Made by a program: the position numbers and the translations under genes
Virus record (IMG/VR): IMGVR_UViG_3300017917_002457
Span: 1 to 20,002 of that record
DNA from: a virus
Length of the DNA: 20,002 nt
Reading direction: 5' to 3' (one strand)
Shown here: positions 19,417 through 20,002 of the stretch, piece by piece
Layout: each line of letters starts with the position of its first letter
Position numbering within the stretch: the first letter of the stretch is position 1
The notes under the pieces: generated by a model
Seen by the model: only the letters and a program-made list of their open reading frames with translations
Told to the model about the DNA's origin: nothing
Databases searched by the model: none

Positions 19417-19845
19417 ATGAAAGTTAAAGGCACTAAAACCGAACAAAATCTAAAAGATGCATTTGCAGGTGAATCAATGGCAAATCGTCGATATTTGTAT
19501 TTCGCAAATATGGCAGATGTTGAAGGTGCCCCAGAAGTAGCATCAGTATTTCGTAATACTGCTGAAGGTGAAACAGGACATGCTCACGGTCATATGGATT
19601 ATTTGAAGGAAGCAGGTGATCCGGCAACAGGGCATGCATTCAATACTGTACAACAAGCATTAGAATCAGCAATTGAAGGTGAGACTCACGAGTATACAGA
19701 TATGTATCCTGGAATGGCAAAAACTGCTAGAGATGAAGGATTCGATGAAATTGCTGATTGGTTTGAGACATTAGCAAAGGCAGAACGTAGTCATGCTGGC
19801 AAATTTAAGAAAACTTTGGATGCATATCTAAAAGACAATAGTTAA
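19417..19845 (+). CDS. Rubrerythrin (ferritin-like diiron domain only)
   Basis: A 142-residue protein. The four-helix diiron pattern is clear: E19 ([11 protein letters not shown]), E52 and H55 ([11 protein letters not shown]), E89 and E92 ([12 protein letters not shown]), E123 and H126 ([11 protein letters not shown]). The C-terminal rubredoxin-like [FeS4] domain of classical rubrerythrins is absent, so it is the short form. Family role: peroxide reduction and iron handling under oxidative stress. AAGGAGAT gives an excellent ribosome-binding site. A TATAAT at 19389-19394 lies upstream but its -35 (TAGCAA) is poor. A small hairpin AGTAT/ATACT (19362-19375) followed by T-rich sequence may end the upstream transcript. 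Confidence 0.9.
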   Translation: MKVKGTKTEQNLKDAFAGESMANRRYLYFANMADVEGAPEVASVFRNTAEGETGHAHGHMDYLKEAGDPATGHAFNTVQQALESAIEGETHEYTDMYPGMAKTARDEGFDEIADWFETLAKAERSHAGKFKKTLDAYLKDNS

Positions 19846-19859
19846 TATATATTTTTATG

Positions 19860-20002
19860 GTTGTATGAAGCAAGCAGAAACGTGCTGCGGACGCGGGTTC
19901 GATTCCCGCCTGGTCCACCAGAAGTATATTGCACTTCACTGATAAGGAAGACTGGTCGGCTGTATTCAACTGGCTAGTGCAGTATACTTCTGATGGGCCA
20001 GA
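19860..20002 (+). ncRNA. ssrA: Circularly permuted (two-piece) tmRNA gene, cut by right edge
   Basis: tmRNA rescues stalled ribosomes, acting as alanyl-tRNA and as mRNA for a degradation tag. The 3' (acceptor) piece comes first: GCGGACGCGGG then TTCGATT then CCCGC is a 5-bp T stem (19893-19897 with 19905-19909) with 7-nt loop, then CTGGTCC (19910-19916), A and an encoded CCA (19918-19920). GGACGCGGGTTC is typical of tmRNA 3' ends. No matching 5' acceptor strand lies upstream. The partner GGGCCAG lies downstream at 19995-20001 and gives 7 bp, with the G-U at the third pair that alanyl-tRNA synthetase recognises. The order is therefore acceptor piece, spacer, coding piece, as in alphaproteobacteria, cyanobacteria and some betaproteobacteria. 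The exact 5' end and the tag-coding part are not visible. Confidence 0.8.
19919..19992 (+). other. Intervening-segment hairpin of the permuted tmRNA
   Basis: Bases 19919-19935 pair continuously with 19976-19992 (17 bp including one G-U; outer strand CAGAAGTATA with TATACTTCTG) around a 40-nt loop. The stem begins in the last two bases of the encoded CCA and ends three bases before the coding piece. It would bring the two tmRNA ends together in the precursor and is removed when the RNA is cut into two pieces. Confidence 0.7.

Noticed and set aside
19860-19920. Ordinary tRNA gene ending at CCA 19920
   Set aside because: No upstream strand can pair with CTGGTCC and no anticodon or D arm precedes the T arm; the acceptor partner is downstream.

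Overview
The window is part of a T4-like (myovirus-type) tailed phage genome, most like the marine or freshwater T4-like phages that infect cyanobacteria and proteobacteria. The evidence is a run of T4-type replication and late-transcription genes: an RNase H-family 5' nuclease, an ATP-dependent DNA ligase with its KLDG active site, a DsbA-like small protein, an AAA ATPase and an exact T4 late promoter TATAAATA. With them are genes typical of environmental T4-like phages: phoH, psiE, 2OG-Fe(II) oxygenases, a DUF2693-type SH3-barrel protein, a DUF6433-type protein and a RecB/MGME1-like exonuclease. Nearly all genes are on the + strand, tightly packed, with many ATGA, TAATG or GTGA overlaps. The host cannot be named from the sequence.

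Layout. (1) Positions 1-1830 are visibly richer in G and C. They hold very small unknown early genes, four of the units led by near-identical early promoter cassettes, and end at a probable terminator. (2) Positions 1831-2308 hold a low-complexity spacer and two tiny ORFs. (3) Positions 2305-5493 are an accessory island with three different 2OG-Fe(II) oxygenases and a glycosyltransferase-like protein. (4) Positions 5507-6135 hold a small unknown gene and a secreted His-rich protein with its own promoter. (5) Positions 6151-13225 are the replication and recombination block: SH3-barrel protein, unknown 368-aa protein, RNase H, DUF6433 protein with a possible -1 frame extension, DsbA-like protein, DNA ligase, AAA ATPase and small unknowns. 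(6) Positions 13234-16443 hold psiE, conserved unknowns, a zinc-ribbon protein and phoH. (7) Positions 16445-19368 start with a late promoter and hold an A-type Fe-S carrier (IscA/ErpA-like), a LamG adhesin domain, IscU, a small protein, a GH19 endolysin and a RecB-like exonuclease. (8) Positions 19417-20002 hold a rubrerythrin and the start of a tmRNA gene in circularly permuted order, cut by the window edge.

How the genes may work together. Two host-takeover themes stand out. One is iron: IscA-like carrier, IscU scaffold with its chaperone-binding motif, rubrerythrin and three non-heme iron oxygenases. The other is phosphate stress (PsiE and PhoH). Control appears layered. Sigma70-like early promoters (TTGACW, exactly 17 bp, TATAAT-like) fall into a left-arm class with a conserved flank and leader and a second class further right. 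Late-type promoter elements overlap hairpins near ribosome-binding sites, as known for some T4 late genes. A possible leader-peptide RNA switch lies in front of phoH. The most unusual object is the two-piece tmRNA gene at the right edge.
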